From Betaproteobacteria bacterium (GTDB lineage: Bacteria > Pseudomonadota > Gammaproteobacteria > Burkholderiales > Casimicrobiaceae), in the NCBI GenBank assembly GCA_004293675.1, contig READ01000035.1, positions 1-49,645 on the forward strand: 49,645 nucleotides of DNA, given 5' to 3'. Of this stretch, positions 8,770 through 17,785 are shown one piece after another. Every line of letters starts with the position of its first letter. Within the stretch, counting starts at the first letter, position 1. The position numbers and the translations under genes were made by a program. The notes under the pieces were generated by a model. The model saw nothing but the letters and a program-made list of their open reading frames with translations, was not told the origin of the DNA and ran no database searches.

Positions 8770-9948
8770 ATGGCTAACGCACAATTTAACTGGTCTGATC
8801 CGCTACTTCTCGATCAACAACTCAGCGAAGACGAGCGCATGGTTCGTGATGCTGCCTTTGCATATTCGCAAGAAAAATTGCTACCGCGCGTTCTCGAAGC
8901 GTTTCGAACCGAGACTACTGACGTAGGCATTTTTCGCGAAATGGGCGCGCTGGGATTGCTTGGACCAACCATTCCAGAACAGTACGGCGGCGCGGGCCTT
9001 AATTACGTTTGCTACGGCTTGATCGCCCGTGAAGTCGAGCGCGTGGATTCAGGCTATCGATCCATGATGAGCGTGCAAAGCTCGCTCGTGATGTTGCCGA
9101 TCTATGAATTTGGTTCTGAGGCGCAGCGCAAAAAATACTTGCCGAAACTCGCGACCGGCGAATGGATCGGCTGCTTCGGTTTGACCGAGCCCAACGCGGG
9201 CTCTGATCCCGCGAGCATGGCCACACGCGCTAAATCCGTCCCCGGCGGCTACTCACTGAGCGGCAGCAAAATGTGGATTTCAAATTCGCCCTTTGCCGAC
9301 GTGTTCGTGGTGTGGGCGAAAAATGACGAAGGCCGCATTCGTGGCTTCATTCTTGAAAAAGGAATGAAGGGCCTATCCGCCCCCGCCATCAAAGGCAAGG
9401 TGGGCTTGCGCGCATCGACCACAGGCGAAATCGTGATGGACGAAGTGTTCGTGCCGGCAGAAAACGAACTGCCCAACGTAGAAGGGCTCAAAGGCCCCTT
9501 TACGTGCCTGAATTCCGCCCGCTACGGGATCGCCTGGGGCGCGCTGGGTGCCGCCGAAGACTGCTGGCACCGCGCCCGCCAATACGTGCTCGATCGCAAA
9601 CAATTCGGTAAACCGCTCGCGGCCAATCAGCTTGTGCAAAAGAAGCTCGCCGACATGCAAACCGAGATCACGATGGGCCTACAGGGCTGTCTGCGACTGG
9701 GTCGGATGAAAGACGAAGGCACCGCCGCCGTCGAAATCACCTCAATCATGAAGAGAAACAGCTGCGGTAAAGCCCTAGACATCGCCCGCGTTGCCCGAGA
9801 CATGATGGGCGGCAACGGCATCAGCGACGAATACGGCGTGATTCGCCACATGGTGAACCTGGAAGTAGTCAACACCTACGAAGGAACGCACGATATTCAT
9901 GCCCTCATTCTCGGCCGGGCGCAGACGGGGATTCAGGCGTTTTCGTAG
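8770..9948 (+). CDS. gcdH: Glutaryl-CoA dehydrogenase
   Basis: This 392-residue FAD enzyme oxidises and decarboxylates glutaryl-CoA to crotonyl-CoA in lysine, tryptophan and aromatic degradation, giving electrons to ETF. The pattern [13 protein letters not shown] at the N terminus, [16 protein letters not shown] (about 90-104, with Arg97 at the place of the glutarate-binding arginine) and the catalytic [11 protein letters not shown] (Glu371) distinguish it from ordinary short-chain acyl-CoA dehydrogenases. The ATG at 8770 fits the family start; an open frame extends 31 codons further back into the ATPase gene. Electron acceptors are encoded nearby: ETF-QO at 12554 and EtfAB at 22601. Confidence 0.93.
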   Translation: MANAQFNWSDPLLLDQQLSEDERMVRDAAFAYSQEKLLPRVLEAFRTETTDVGIFREMGALGLLGPTIPEQYGGAGLNYVCYGLIAREVERVDSGYRSMMSVQSSLVMLPIYEFGSEAQRKKYLPKLATGEWIGCFGLTEPNAGSDPASMATRAKSVPGGYSLSGSKMWISNSPFADVFVVWAKNDEGRIRGFILEKGMKGLSAPAIKGKVGLRASTTGEIVMDEVFVPAENELPNVEGLKGPFTCLNSARYGIAWGALGAAEDCWHRARQYVLDRKQFGKPLAANQLVQKKLADMQTEITMGLQGCLRLGRMKDEGTAAVEITSIMKRNSCGKALDIARVARDMMGGNGISDEYGVIRHMVNLEVVNTYEGTHDIHALILGRAQTGIQAFS

Positions 9949-9966
9949 GCTCGCGATGTGGGGCGT

Positions 9967-11055
9967 TCAATGATGAATTTGAAACACAGAAGCACTTTGC
10001 AACCGCAATTGCAGCGCCTCAAGCAACGCCTCACGCCCACGAGTTTTGTCGTCGCTGTGTAGTGCGTCAGCTTCAACGAGTGCGCTGAAATCAGAGCGCA
10101 CGCGCTCAATCATCCACTCGGCTTTTCGCAACGTCATCGGGGTGCAGGTTTGGCCGCGAATGTCGTCGTCCAAATCAGCGTCGTGAGAGCGCCACGCTTC
10201 TTTTAGGTAGAGCGAGCTCATGTCGCCTTTGAGGGCGGTTTGCCAGCGCTCGCAGATGCGTTCGTAATGTGAAATTACGGTCTCAATCGCGCCACGTTTT
10301 CGGAGCGCGGCAATCAATCGCTGATAGGCGTCGAGCGCGATTTCCTTTTCGAGCTTGCACAGTGGCATCACGGCGGCAACGCCACTTTCGTGTTCGCGCT
10401 GCAACAGGTGGCCGAAGAAGTTTCGCGATTCGATTCGCTCGGCCAAATGAAAGTGGGGGTGTTCGGTGCCATCGCCTGCAGAATTGAATTGGCGTAGCGG
10501 ATCGAATCGATACATGTAGCCGAAATCGAAAAGCCAGACGTTGGCGCCATCGTCCAAGATGTTTCCAGGCGAGAAATCCCATTCGAAAAATCCAGCGGCG
10601 ATGAGCGCGATACCGGTGGAGAACACTTGCGCGAGTTGCCGCTCGTTCCACGATTGAACGTTGCTGCCGTTGATCCAAGGGCTGACGACGACTTGTTCTT
10701 CTAGGCTGGCGTAGAGCGTTGGAATTAGTCCAGCGATGGCGTGGTCGCGCTCGCGCAGTTGTTCGAGCTCTTGACGGCGCAGCAATTCGTTGATGAACGA
10801 GAGTTCGCCATCGCGATTTTTTACGAGGCATTCGGGACGGGCTTTTTTAATCGCCACCGAACCTGGCTCGGCGTCAAAGCGTCGAACGCGAGCCGTTAGT
10901 CCGCCGTCGTTCCATGTGGCGTGGGTTTCATCGTCAGAGGCTTGACGCAGCGCGGGCGTGAGTTGGCTCAGGCCGAGTTGGCCGAAGCGCAGCGAAACCT
11001 TGGAATGCTTGAGCGCGAACTGTTGGGTGTGGCGAATCGTGTCGAGGCTGGTCAT
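9967..11055 (-). CDS. Protein-kinase-like fold protein of unknown role
   Basis: The product has 362 residues and no signal or membrane segment. It shows a reduced kinase fold: VAIKKARPE (Lys70 or Lys71 as ATP lysine), a possible helix-C glutamate in GELSFINELL, a hinge near VVVSPWING, a catalytic loop WDFSPGN (Asp160, Asn165) and a metal-binding DFG (177-179) in WLFDFGYMYRFDP. The catalytic loop D-x4-N and the DFG are intact, so phosphotransfer is plausible. The loop resembles small-molecule or lipopolysaccharide-core kinases more than Ser/Thr kinases. It is convergent with gcdH (18 bp between stops). I cannot name the substrate. Confidence 0.6.
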   Translation of the reverse strand: MTSLDTIRHTQQFALKHSKVSLRFGQLGLSQLTPALRQASDDETHATWNDGGLTARVRRFDAEPGSVAIKKARPECLVKNRDGELSFINELLRRQELEQLRERDHAIAGLIPTLYASLEEQVVVSPWINGSNVQSWNERQLAQVFSTGIALIAAGFFEWDFSPGNILDDGANVWLFDFGYMYRFDPLRQFNSAGDGTEHPHFHLAERIESRNFFGHLLQREHESGVAAVMPLCKLEKEIALDAYQRLIAALRKRGAIETVISHYERICERWQTALKGDMSSLYLKEAWRSHDADLDDDIRGQTCTPMTLRKAEWMIERVRSDFSALVEADALHSDDKTRGREALLEALQLRLQSASVFQIHH

Positions 11056-11217
11056 GAAGGTCGTGAGAACGGCGGAGCGTAACGCGGTTTTGTTGTTGTG
11101 CAGCGATTATGTGCGCAGCGGTCGTTTCTCTCTCTCGCTGGCGCGTGCGCGTGCGCGTCCGAGTCCGACGGCGACTGGAATGCCACGATGGGTGCAATCA
11201 GCGAATGCCTTTGTTGG

Positions 11218-11329
11218 CTTAACGCTTAAATGCCTTACAAAATATAGGTTTAAACGACAAAATGCATAAATATGAATTAGTCAAAAAACAGCTTAAACGC
11301 CCCATTTAAATTGCCGTTAGGCGATAATG
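11218..11329. repeat. 112-bp paired-hairpin intergenic element, copy 1
   Basis: The left outer end is CTTAACG. The first hairpin region has AATGCC at 11229-11234, an 11-nt spacer (TTACAAAATAT) and a degraded right arm. The second has AACGCC at 11296-11301, an 11-nt spacer and GCCGTT at 11313-11318 (one mismatch). The right outer end is GGCGATAATG. This is the most decayed copy, but length and the 67-nt spacing between hairpins are exact. It lies 88 bp from the stop codon of the thioesterase gene. The rest of 11056-11417 holds a GT/CT-rich simple stretch (about 11128-11160) and no gene. Confidence 0.75.
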
Positions 11330-11417
11330 TTATTAAAAACGGATCGATGAATTCGAAGATCAACCGATTGGGCGGATTGCATCGAACTGGCGCATCGCGC
11401 GCCGCGCCCAACCGCCG

Positions 11418-11876
11418 CTACCGAGCGACCAATCGTGCGCGGATATCCTCGGGCAGTGCGATGGCCTTGTTTGCAGCCTGTGAAATCCAAACGATCTTGC
11501 AGTCGCCTACAGCACACAGCGTGTCATCGACCCAAATTTCATGCGGCGTTTGCACGACCTTTGGCCCCACATCCCCTACGGCAATGGTCACGCGCGCCAC
11601 GGCTGGATGCTTGATGGCGCGAATGAATCGGCAATCCGCGCCCACCAGCATTGGCACGATATCGCTTTGCTCGATGTGCGCGCCAATTTTGAGAAACCAC
11701 TCGATTCGGCATTGCTCCATGAAGCGGAAATAGACGGTGTTGTTGACGTGGGCAAACGCGTCCATGTCACCCCAGCGCACGGGCATGAGCACTTCGTGCA
11801 TCACCGGTCCGGAGTTGGCGTAGTACGGCGCGGGTGTGGTTCCTCGTTGAGTGACAACTTGTTTGGAGCTTTCCAT
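11418..11876 (-). CDS. Acyl-CoA thioesterase, 4HBT hot-dog fold (YbgC/FadM-like)
   Basis: A 152-residue single hot-dog domain. The motif RWGDMDAFAHVNNTVYFRFME holds the catalytic aspartate and the HVNN turn that define the 4HBT thioesterases; RIEWFL follows as in FadM/YbgC. It should hydrolyse acyl-CoA thioesters in the cytoplasm. I prefer the ATG at 11876 (AGG about 8 nt upstream); an ATG five codons earlier, at 11891, is also possible. It is divergent from the GNAT gene, with 48 bp between the starts. Confidence 0.88.
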   Translation of the reverse strand: MESSKQVVTQRGTTPAPYYANSGPVMHEVLMPVRWGDMDAFAHVNNTVYFRFMEQCRIEWFLKIGAHIEQSDIVPMLVGADCRFIRAIKHPAVARVTIAVGDVGPKVVQTPHEIWVDDTLCAVGDCKIVWISQAANKAIALPEDIRARLVAR

Positions 11877-11912
11877 CGAGAGCCTATGCATTTTTGCGAA
11901 CGAAGCGCTAAC

Positions 11913-11918
11913 TATAAT
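11913..11918 (+). promoter_or_regulatory. Candidate -10 box (TATAAT) for the GNAT gene
   Basis: A perfect TATAAT lies 6 bp upstream of the ATG at 11925. Transcription would start at or next to the start codon, giving a leaderless or nearly leaderless message. No good -35 hexamer is present at 17 bp (a T-rich stretch lies at 11890-11896). Confidence 0.4.
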
Positions 11919-11924
11919 CGGGCC

Positions 11925-12458
11925 ATGAATGCGCTTTTGGAAACTCGCGAAAGCTCGGCTAACTCAGTCGTTCAACGCGATTTAACGCCGCTCGATCAAA
12001 CGCGTTTTGCGTTCATATCGAACGCGCACGATCCCGCGACGCTGGCATATTGTTTGTCGTTGGCCATGCAAAACATGGCGGTGTATCTACAAGCCCGTGG
12101 TCGTGATTTTGATGTTGTTCGATGGCGTGAAACGGCGCTCCGAGCGAATTTTTTTTTGATTCGTGATGCGATCGATCCGGCTCAATCGCGGATTGGATTT
12201 TTGTCGCTTCGCGAAGAACCCGATTGCCCCAACACCACCCACATCGGGGACATTCAGCTCGAACCGCGGGCGCAAAATCGTGGCGCGGGTTCGGCGGCGT
12301 TGCGTTTCAGCGAAGCGCGCGCGCGCGCAGAGGGCAAAAACGAACTCACGCTCAACGTGTTTCGCGACAATCCAGCGATCGGTTTATACGAACGCTTTGG
12401 TTTTTTGACGATTGATTACGGATTCGACAAATACAAAATGAGAAAGGTGCTCGCGTAA
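11925..12458 (+). CDS. GNAT-family N-acetyltransferase
   Basis: A 177-residue GNAT protein. Motif A is IGDIQLEPRAQNRGAGSAAL, where QNRGAG is the acetyl-CoA pyrophosphate loop, and the motif B region is NPAIGLYERFGF. The first 60 residues are an extra N-terminal segment before the conserved core. The acceptor is unknown. The open frame extends far upstream to 11541, antisense to the thioesterase; I reject that extension because the thioesterase is a well-defined family member. The start lies directly behind a TATAAT. Confidence 0.82.
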   Translation: MNALLETRESSANSVVQRDLTPLDQTRFAFISNAHDPATLAYCLSLAMQNMAVYLQARGRDFDVVRWRETALRANFFLIRDAIDPAQSRIGFLSLREEPDCPNTTHIGDIQLEPRAQNRGAGSAALRFSEARARAEGKNELTLNVFRDNPAIGLYERFGFLTIDYGFDKYKMRKVLA

Positions 12459-12513
12459 AGGTTTTCGATTGTTGACTGATCCCGAAGGAGGAACGATGCA
12501 GCGGAATTGCTTT

Positions 12514-12541
12514 GCGTCCTTCGTCCTTCGTCATTCGTCCT
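12514..12541. repeat. Short tandem repeat (CGTCCTT / CGTCATT units)
   Basis: Four imperfect 7-bp units (cgtcctt, cgtcctt, cgtcatt, cgtcct) lie between the GNAT gene and ETF-QO. They directly precede the ETF-QO start and may have displaced its ribosome site, since only a weak purine stretch remains upstream of 12554. Confidence 0.6.
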
Positions 12542-12553
12542 GAATTTAAAAGC

Positions 12554-14239
12554 ATGAACACTAGAACAGACCGCGAAGCAATGGAATACGATGTCGTGAT
12601 CGTCGGCGGTGGCCCGTCGGGCTTGTCCGCTGCGATTCGATTGAAGCAGTTGGCTGCGGAAAATAACAAAGAGATTTCGGTCTGCGTGCTGGAAAAGGGC
12701 GGCGAGATCGGCGCCCACATCTTGTCGGGCGCGGTGCTCGATCCTACTGCGCTCAATGAGCTCATTCCCGATTGGAAGAGCAAGTCGCCGCCGACCATGA
12801 CGCCAGTGACCGAAGATCAGTTTTTGGTGCTCACCGAAACCGGCTCCACTCGGATTCCGAATTGGACGATGCCCAAGCTCATGAACAACCATGGCAACTA
12901 CATCGTATCGCTCGGGCGGGTATCGAAATGGTTGGGCGAACAAGCCGAAGCGATGGGCGTTGAAATCTATCCAGGATTCGCGGCGGCCGAGGTGCTTTTT
13001 AACGAGGCTGGCGCAGTGATCGGCGTGGCCACCGGCGACGTCGGTATCGCCAAAGACGGCACGCAGAAAGGTGAATTCCAGCCCGGCATGGAATTGCACG
13101 CCAAGTACACGCTGTTTGCCGAAGGCGTGCGCGGTTCGCTGTCGCAGGAATTGATGAAAAAATTCAACCTTCGCGATGGTGTCGATCCGCAAAAATACGG
13201 CATTGGCATCAAAGAGCTTTGGCAAATTGATCCCGCGAAACATAAGCCGGGCTTGGTGATGCATTCACAAGGTTGGCCGCTTGATTCGAAAACGGGCGGC
13301 GGCTCGTTTTTGTATCACCTGACCAACGAAAACAACGACCCGCTGGTGGCCGTTGGCTTTGTGATTCATTTGAATTACGAGAATCCGTGGCTGTCACCGT
13401 TCGATGAATTTCAACGCTTCAAAACACACCCCACCATCAAGCCGATGTTCGAGGGCGGCAAGCGTTTGGTTTACGGCGCCCGAGCCATTAACGAAGGCGG
13501 CTTACAAAGCGTTCCCAAGCTCACCTTCCCCGGCGGCGCATTGATCGGTTGCAGCGCTGGCTTCGTCAATTTGCCGCGCATCAAAGGCACGCATAACGCC
13601 ATGAAAACTGGCATGCTCGCTGCTGAATCCGCGTTCAACGCGCTCGCGGCGGATCGTCAACACGACACCTTGCACGACTACAACGATGGCTGGAAAAAGA
13701 GCTGGGTTTACAGTGATCTTTACAAAGTTCGTAACGTCAAACCCGGCCTGAAGTGGGGTATGACGCTGGGCACCATTCACGGCGGCGCACACATGTGGCT
13801 TAACGATTTGGGCCTCGGCGCGCTCGTGGGCTGGACGCTCAGGCACGGCAAAGCCGATCACGAAAGTTTGAAGCCCGCTGAGCAAATGCCACAGATCGCG
13901 TACCCAAAACCCGACGGTGTGATTTCGTTCGACAAACTCACCTCGGTGTTTCTGTCAAACACCAACCACGAAGAAAATCAGCCTTCACATTTGCGGCTTC
14001 GTGATGTGTCGATTCCGGTGAAACATAACCTGGCTCGATACGCGGGCCCCGAGTCGCGCTATTGCCCAGCGGGTGTTTACGAATACATCGATTCCGATGC
14101 CGGCAGCGGCACGAAAAAGCTGCAAATCAACGCGCAAAACTGCGTGCACTGCAAAACCTGCGACATCAAAGATCCACTGCAAAATATTCATTGGGTGACA
14201 CCCGAAAGTGGCGGCGGTCCGGTCTATAGCGTGATGTAG
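12554..14239 (+). CDS. Electron transfer flavoprotein-ubiquinone oxidoreductase (ETF-QO)
   Basis: This 561-residue enzyme takes electrons from reduced ETF and passes them to ubiquinone at the inner membrane. The FAD-binding start is [19 protein letters not shown] (about 11-29). The C-terminal ferredoxin-like part carries the 4Fe-4S cysteines: YCPAGVYEY and [13 protein letters not shown]. The final part [16 protein letters not shown] is typical of the family. I start at the ATG at 12554; the ATG at 12581 just before YDVVIVGGG is an alternative. It links the acyl-CoA dehydrogenases and EtfAB of this window to the respiratory chain. Confidence 0.95.
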   Translation: MNTRTDREAMEYDVVIVGGGPSGLSAAIRLKQLAAENNKEISVCVLEKGGEIGAHILSGAVLDPTALNELIPDWKSKSPPTMTPVTEDQFLVLTETGSTRIPNWTMPKLMNNHGNYIVSLGRVSKWLGEQAEAMGVEIYPGFAAAEVLFNEAGAVIGVATGDVGIAKDGTQKGEFQPGMELHAKYTLFAEGVRGSLSQELMKKFNLRDGVDPQKYGIGIKELWQIDPAKHKPGLVMHSQGWPLDSKTGGGSFLYHLTNENNDPLVAVGFVIHLNYENPWLSPFDEFQRFKTHPTIKPMFEGGKRLVYGARAINEGGLQSVPKLTFPGGALIGCSAGFVNLPRIKGTHNAMKTGMLAAESAFNALAADRQHDTLHDYNDGWKKSWVYSDLYKVRNVKPGLKWGMTLGTIHGGAHMWLNDLGLGALVGWTLRHGKADHESLKPAEQMPQIAYPKPDGVISFDKLTSVFLSNTNHEENQPSHLRLRDVSIPVKHNLARYAGPESRYCPAGVYEYIDSDAGSGTKKLQINAQNCVHCKTCDIKDPLQNIHWVTPESGGGPVYSVM

Positions 14240-14244
14240 CTGCT

Positions 14245-14541
14245 GTGACACTCGACAAACTCATCGACGTGTTCATGAACCTGGCACTAATGGTCATGAT
14301 TGGTTGCGTGATTGCGTTTTTCGTGACGAAAAAGCCAAAGTTTGGCTATGTCGCCGCGGTGTTGCTCGCCGCCATTCCCACCGTGCAACTCATAGGCATG
14401 TACTTCGCACCGCCGATCAAAGCCGATACAGAAACGGCGCGCCTTTTGGCGGTGCCCTTGATTTTTTTGTTCGATGCGATGTGCTTCATCTGTGCGGGCG
14501 TGATGTATCGCGTAGCGAAGAAGCGCGAAGATTGGATGTAG
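14245..14541 (+). CDS. Small membrane protein of unknown function
   Basis: A 98-residue protein with three hydrophobic segments (about 8-27, 34-53 and 68-88), a GTG start at 14245 and a basic C-terminal tail (VAKKREDWM). It begins 5 bp after the ETF-QO stop, so it is probably co-transcribed. I do not recognise the family. Its position suggests an accessory role at the membrane, but nothing in the sequence proves this. Confidence 0.65.
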   Translation: MTLDKLIDVFMNLALMVMIGCVIAFFVTKKPKFGYVAAVLLAAIPTVQLIGMYFAPPIKADTETARLLAVPLIFLFDAMCFICAGVMYRVAKKREDWM

Positions 14542-14580
14542 TTTGCGCTTAACGCACCGCATCGTCGCGATGACTTGTGC

Positions 14581-14946
14581 ATGAAGCTTGTTCTGCTAGA
14601 CAGCATCAGCGCAGTTTCAAGTGATACCCGAGATCAGGTGGTCGTGAGTGGCTCGCACGGCGGTGTGAGCGCTGCGCACTTGGCGTTAGCCCACCCGCCT
14701 CGCTTGGTGTTTTTTAACGACGCGGGCATCGGATTGGATGAAGCGGGCGTGGCTGGCTTGGCGGTGCTGCAAGCTGCCGGGGTGGCAGCGTGCGCGGTGT
14801 CGCACTTGTCAGCGCGCATTGGCTGCGCAGAAAGCACGCTGCAATCGGGCTTAGTGACCCGCTGTAACGCCTTGGCCGACGCGATAGGGGTAAGGGCTGG
14901 GATGAGCGTTCAGCGCTGGCTGTTAGATGCCAACTTATCTCCCTAA
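14581..14946 (+). CDS. Conserved-looking soluble protein of unknown function
   Basis: The product has 121 residues, alternating hydrophobic strands and glycine turns: VVVSGSHGGVSAAHLA, PPRLVFFNDAGIGLDEAG, AACAVSHLSARIGCAE. This looks like a small Rossmann-like domain. The paired SHGG and SHLSARIG histidines and NDAG are the obvious candidates for an active site. I do not recognise a characterised family. The ATG at 14581 is preferred over the TTG six bases earlier. The last four codons and the stop (TAA at 14944-14946) lie inside a 112-bp repeat element, so the C terminus NLSP is probably element-derived. Confidence 0.65.
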   Translation: MKLVLLDSISAVSSDTRDQVVVSGSHGGVSAAHLALAHPPRLVFFNDAGIGLDEAGVAGLAVLQAAGVAACAVSHLSARIGCAESTLQSGLVTRCNALADAIGVRAGMSVQRWLLDANLSP

Positions 14947-15045
14947 TGCCATACGAACGTTGGTTTATGATGAATTTAGCGCTCTATTTGAAGAATCATA
15001 TTTTCCTGGCCAATGCCTGGTTTTATAAGGCATTGGCTGAAAAAG
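14934..15045. repeat. 112-bp paired-hairpin intergenic element, copy 2
   Basis: The outer ends are CTTATC (14934) and GAAAAAG (to 15045), flanked by CCAA. The first hairpin region is AATGCC 14945-14950, 11 nt, GGTTTA 14962-14967. The second is a perfect stem, GCCAATGCC/GGCATTGGC (15009-15017 / 15029-15037), with loop TGGTTTTATAA. An inner inverted pair TATGAT/ATCATA lies at 14966-14971 and 14995-15000. The element sits between convergent genes and supplies the stop codon of the left one. Confidence 0.85.
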
Positions 15046-15093
15046 GTGAACGTGCAACTATCGCGACGTCATTCGCGAGCCGGTAGGTTCGCG

Positions 15094-17154
15094 TCAGCTC
15101 GCCTCGGTTGCCGCCAAAAGGCCACGCCCGCGCAGCATCGGCTCCACCGACGCTTCTCGACCGCGAAATGCGACGTAGCCGGTCTGCGGCTCGATCGAAT
15201 TTCCTGCGGCGTAGACGAATTGCTTGAGTCGTGCGGCTGTCGCCGCATCAAACGGATTGCCTGCCTCAACAAACGCGTCGAACGCATCGGCATCCAGCAC
15301 CTCAGCCCACAGGTAGACGTAGTAGCCCGCCGCGTAGCCCTCACCGGTGAACACATGTGAAAAGTGCGGCACGCGATGGCGCGGCGGGATTTCTTTGGGC
15401 GCCCCCAACCTTGCGAGCTCGGCTTGTTCAAAGGCAACCAAATCGAAGTTGTCGTAGCTGGGTTGCGAATGGAGCGCCATATCGACCAGCGCCGAGGATG
15501 TGTATTCCACCGTTTGAAAACCAGCGTTGAAGTGCTCGGCGCGAGCAATACGGTCCATCAGCGATTGCGGAATCGCTTCACCGGTTTGGTAGTGTCTTGC
15601 GAACTGTCGCAACACATCGGGATGAAACGCCCAGTGTTCAAACAGTTGTGACGGCAATTCAACGTAATCACTCAATACGTTGATGCCGGAAAGCCTTTTG
15701 AAATGGACGTTTGAGAGCAGCCCGTGCAGGCCGTGACCAAACTCGTGAAACAGCGTTCGCACATCATCGAGTCCGAGTAGCGTTTGCTGCCCCGCTGGCG
15801 CTTTTGCGAAGTTATTGTGATTGGCGATGATCGGGATGATGTTTTGATCGCCAGCACCGCGCGATTGCTCACGATAGGCGCTCATCCATGCGCCGCCACT
15901 CTTGCCTTGGCGTGCAAAATTGTCGGACAAAAAGATGCCGCTTAATTGGCCGGCTGCGTCGCGCACTTCAAACGTTCGAACGTCGGGGTGATACAGCGCC
16001 ACGCCCTCGCGCTCCACAAAACTCAAACCGAATAGTTTGCCCGCGCAATCGAACGCCGCGCTCAACATTGCATTAAGCTCGAAGTACGGTTTGGTTTCCG
16101 AGTCGTCCAAATCGTATCGTGCTTTGCGGATTTTCTCAGCGTAAAAATGCCAATCGTGGCGAGCGACCGGCTCGCTTTGACCAAAGCTCAGGCGCATCGC
16201 ATTGAGCGCGGCGAGCTCGTCGGCAGCACGCGCTTTTGCCGGTGTCCAAACCCGCTCCAACAGTTGCGCGACAGCCGCCGGTTTTTTGGCCATACGATCA
16301 ACGAGCGCATAGTCGGCGTAGCTAGAAAAACCGTGCAGCGCGGCTTGCTCTTTACGCAGCGTCAGAATTTCAACGGCGATGCGGCGGTTGTCGCTCGGGC
16401 CGTCGTGCTCGCCCCTTGCGCTCCAAGCGTTGTAGACCTGCTTGCGCAGGTCACGACGCTCCGAATAGCTCAAAAACGGCATGGCCAAGGAACGCGACAG
16501 CGTGATGACGTGACCGCCTTTGATGCCACGAGCCTCAGCCGCTGCGGCCGCTGCATCGCGCAGCTGTGCGGGCAGCCCCGCCAAGTCCGCTTCACCGTTG
16601 AGTGCCAACATCCATTGGTTTTCGTCAGCCAATACGTTTTGCTGAAACTGTGTGGTGAGTTGCGCCAACTGCTGCATGATCTCTCGATAACGAGCCATAG
16701 CAGCGCCCTGAAGCCGTGCACCGGCGCGGACGAAATCAAGATGAATGCGCTCGAGCAATCGCATCTGTTCGACGTTGAGCGCTAGTGTTTCACGTCTTTG
16801 ATACAGCGCTTCGATGCGAGCAAACAGTGCTGCATTCATGTACACAGCAGAATTGTGAGCCGCAAGCTTCGGCGCCACGTCGCGTTGAACCGTCTGCAAC
16901 GCCTCGCTCGTAGCGGCAGAGGTTAAATTAAAGAAAGTGCTTGATACCTGATCTAGTAACTCACCGCTTCGATCAAAAGCAACGACCGTGTTGTCGAAAC
17001 TTGGCGCTTCAGACTGGGTAGCAATCGCATCAAGCTCCCGCAAATGCGCTGCAAAACCGGCAGCGAATGCGTCCGCAAAATGCATCGGTTGAATGTCCGA
17101 AAACGGCGGTAATCCGTAAGGTGTCTCCCACGGTTTCAAGAATGGATTGGTCAT
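15094..17154 (-). CDS. dcp: M3-family zinc metallopeptidase (peptidyl-dipeptidase Dcp-like)
   Basis: A 686-residue cytoplasmic oligopeptidase, the usual length for Dcp/oligopeptidase A. The zinc site is HEFGH at 470-474 in LFHEFGHGLHGLLS, and the third ligand is Glu499 in SDYVELPSQ; the spacing is as expected for family M3. FEHWAFHPDVLRQFARHYQTG and the late EGYAAGYYVYLWAEVLDADAF are also typical of M3 peptidases. No signal peptide is present. It would degrade short peptides, fitting the peptide-type importer upstream. Dcp and oligopeptidase A are hard to separate by eye; the ELPSQLFEHWA region favours Dcp. Confidence 0.9.
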   Translation of the reverse strand: MTNPFLKPWETPYGLPPFSDIQPMHFADAFAAGFAAHLRELDAIATQSEAPSFDNTVVAFDRSGELLDQVSSTFFNLTSAATSEALQTVQRDVAPKLAAHNSAVYMNAALFARIEALYQRRETLALNVEQMRLLERIHLDFVRAGARLQGAAMARYREIMQQLAQLTTQFQQNVLADENQWMLALNGEADLAGLPAQLRDAAAAAAEARGIKGGHVITLSRSLAMPFLSYSERRDLRKQVYNAWSARGEHDGPSDNRRIAVEILTLRKEQAALHGFSSYADYALVDRMAKKPAAVAQLLERVWTPAKARAADELAALNAMRLSFGQSEPVARHDWHFYAEKIRKARYDLDDSETKPYFELNAMLSAAFDCAGKLFGLSFVEREGVALYHPDVRTFEVRDAAGQLSGIFLSDNFARQGKSGGAWMSAYREQSRGAGDQNIIPIIANHNNFAKAPAGQQTLLGLDDVRTLFHEFGHGLHGLLSNVHFKRLSGINVLSDYVELPSQLFEHWAFHPDVLRQFARHYQTGEAIPQSLMDRIARAEHFNAGFQTVEYTSSALVDMALHSQPSYDNFDLVAFEQAELARLGAPKEIPPRHRVPHFSHVFTGEGYAAGYYVYLWAEVLDADAFDAFVEAGNPFDAATAARLKQFVYAAGNSIEPQTGYVAFRGREASVEPMLRGRGLLAATEAS

Positions 17155-17173
17155 AGTTCGTAATGTTTAGAGG

Positions 17174-17737
17174 TTATGAGGCCGCCGCTGCGCTGCGGCC
17201 TTTCTGCCAGAGCACGTCGGATTGTCCGGCCGCGCGATTGAGTACCCGAGCGAGCACGAAGCTCATGTCACTCAAGCGATTCAAATAAATTCGCGAGTGC
17301 TCAGATACGGTGTCGGTGTTGGCCAGTGTGATAAGCGCGCGTTCAGCGCGACGGCAAATCGTGCGCACCAAATGCGCGTAGCTCGACGCTTTGGAGCCGC
17401 CCGGCAAAATGAATTCCTTGAGCATCGGCAAATCCGCGTTCATCGATTCGGTGAGCGCTTCAAGCCGGGCAATGTGAGCCTCGGTGATAGCGAAGTAGCC
17501 GGGAATGGCCAGCTCCCCGCCTAAATCGAACAGATCATGTTGCACGTCGACCAGTGCGCTTGTGATCGCGTCGGGCAGCGGTTCTGTGAGTAGTAAACCT
17601 ACAAAACTATTGAGCTCATCGACGTCGCCGAGCGCTGCAACGCGCGGATGATCTTTGGCGACACGAGTTCCATCGCCCAGGCCTGTCGTGCCAGCGTCGC
17701 CAGTTTTCGTAGTAATCTTTGAAAGTCGGTGACCCAT
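17174..17737 (-). CDS. Cob(I)alamin adenosyltransferase, PduO type
   Basis: This 187-residue enzyme transfers the adenosyl group of ATP to cob(I)alamin to make coenzyme B12. The N-terminal ATP loop is ITTKTGDAGTTGLGDG, followed by RVAALGDVDELNSFVG; the C-terminal helices carry RRAERAL and YLNRLSDMSFVLAR, all diagnostic for the PduO/MMAB family. I choose MGHRLSKITTKTGD (ATG at 17737) rather than the frame start seven codons earlier. The 3' end is GC-rich and self-complementary. No B12-dependent enzyme gene is present in the window. Confidence 0.93.
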   Translation of the reverse strand: MGHRLSKITTKTGDAGTTGLGDGTRVAKDHPRVAALGDVDELNSFVGLLLTEPLPDAITSALVDVQHDLFDLGGELAIPGYFAITEAHIARLEALTESMNADLPMLKEFILPGGSKASSYAHLVRTICRRAERALITLANTDTVSEHSRIYLNRLSDMSFVLARVLNRAAGQSDVLWQKGRSAAAAS

Positions 17738-17785
17738 GATCGATGTAATCGCCGCCAAATGGCGGCTGTGAAGAAAGCGGAAGCG

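Noticed and set aside
11541..11924. N-terminal extension of the GNAT frame
   Set aside because: It would run antisense through most of the thioesterase gene, and its composition is not protein-like.
17160..17200. Terminator behind the adenosyltransferase gene
   Set aside because: A GC-rich inverted repeat overlaps the 3' coding end, but no T tract follows on the reverse strand.
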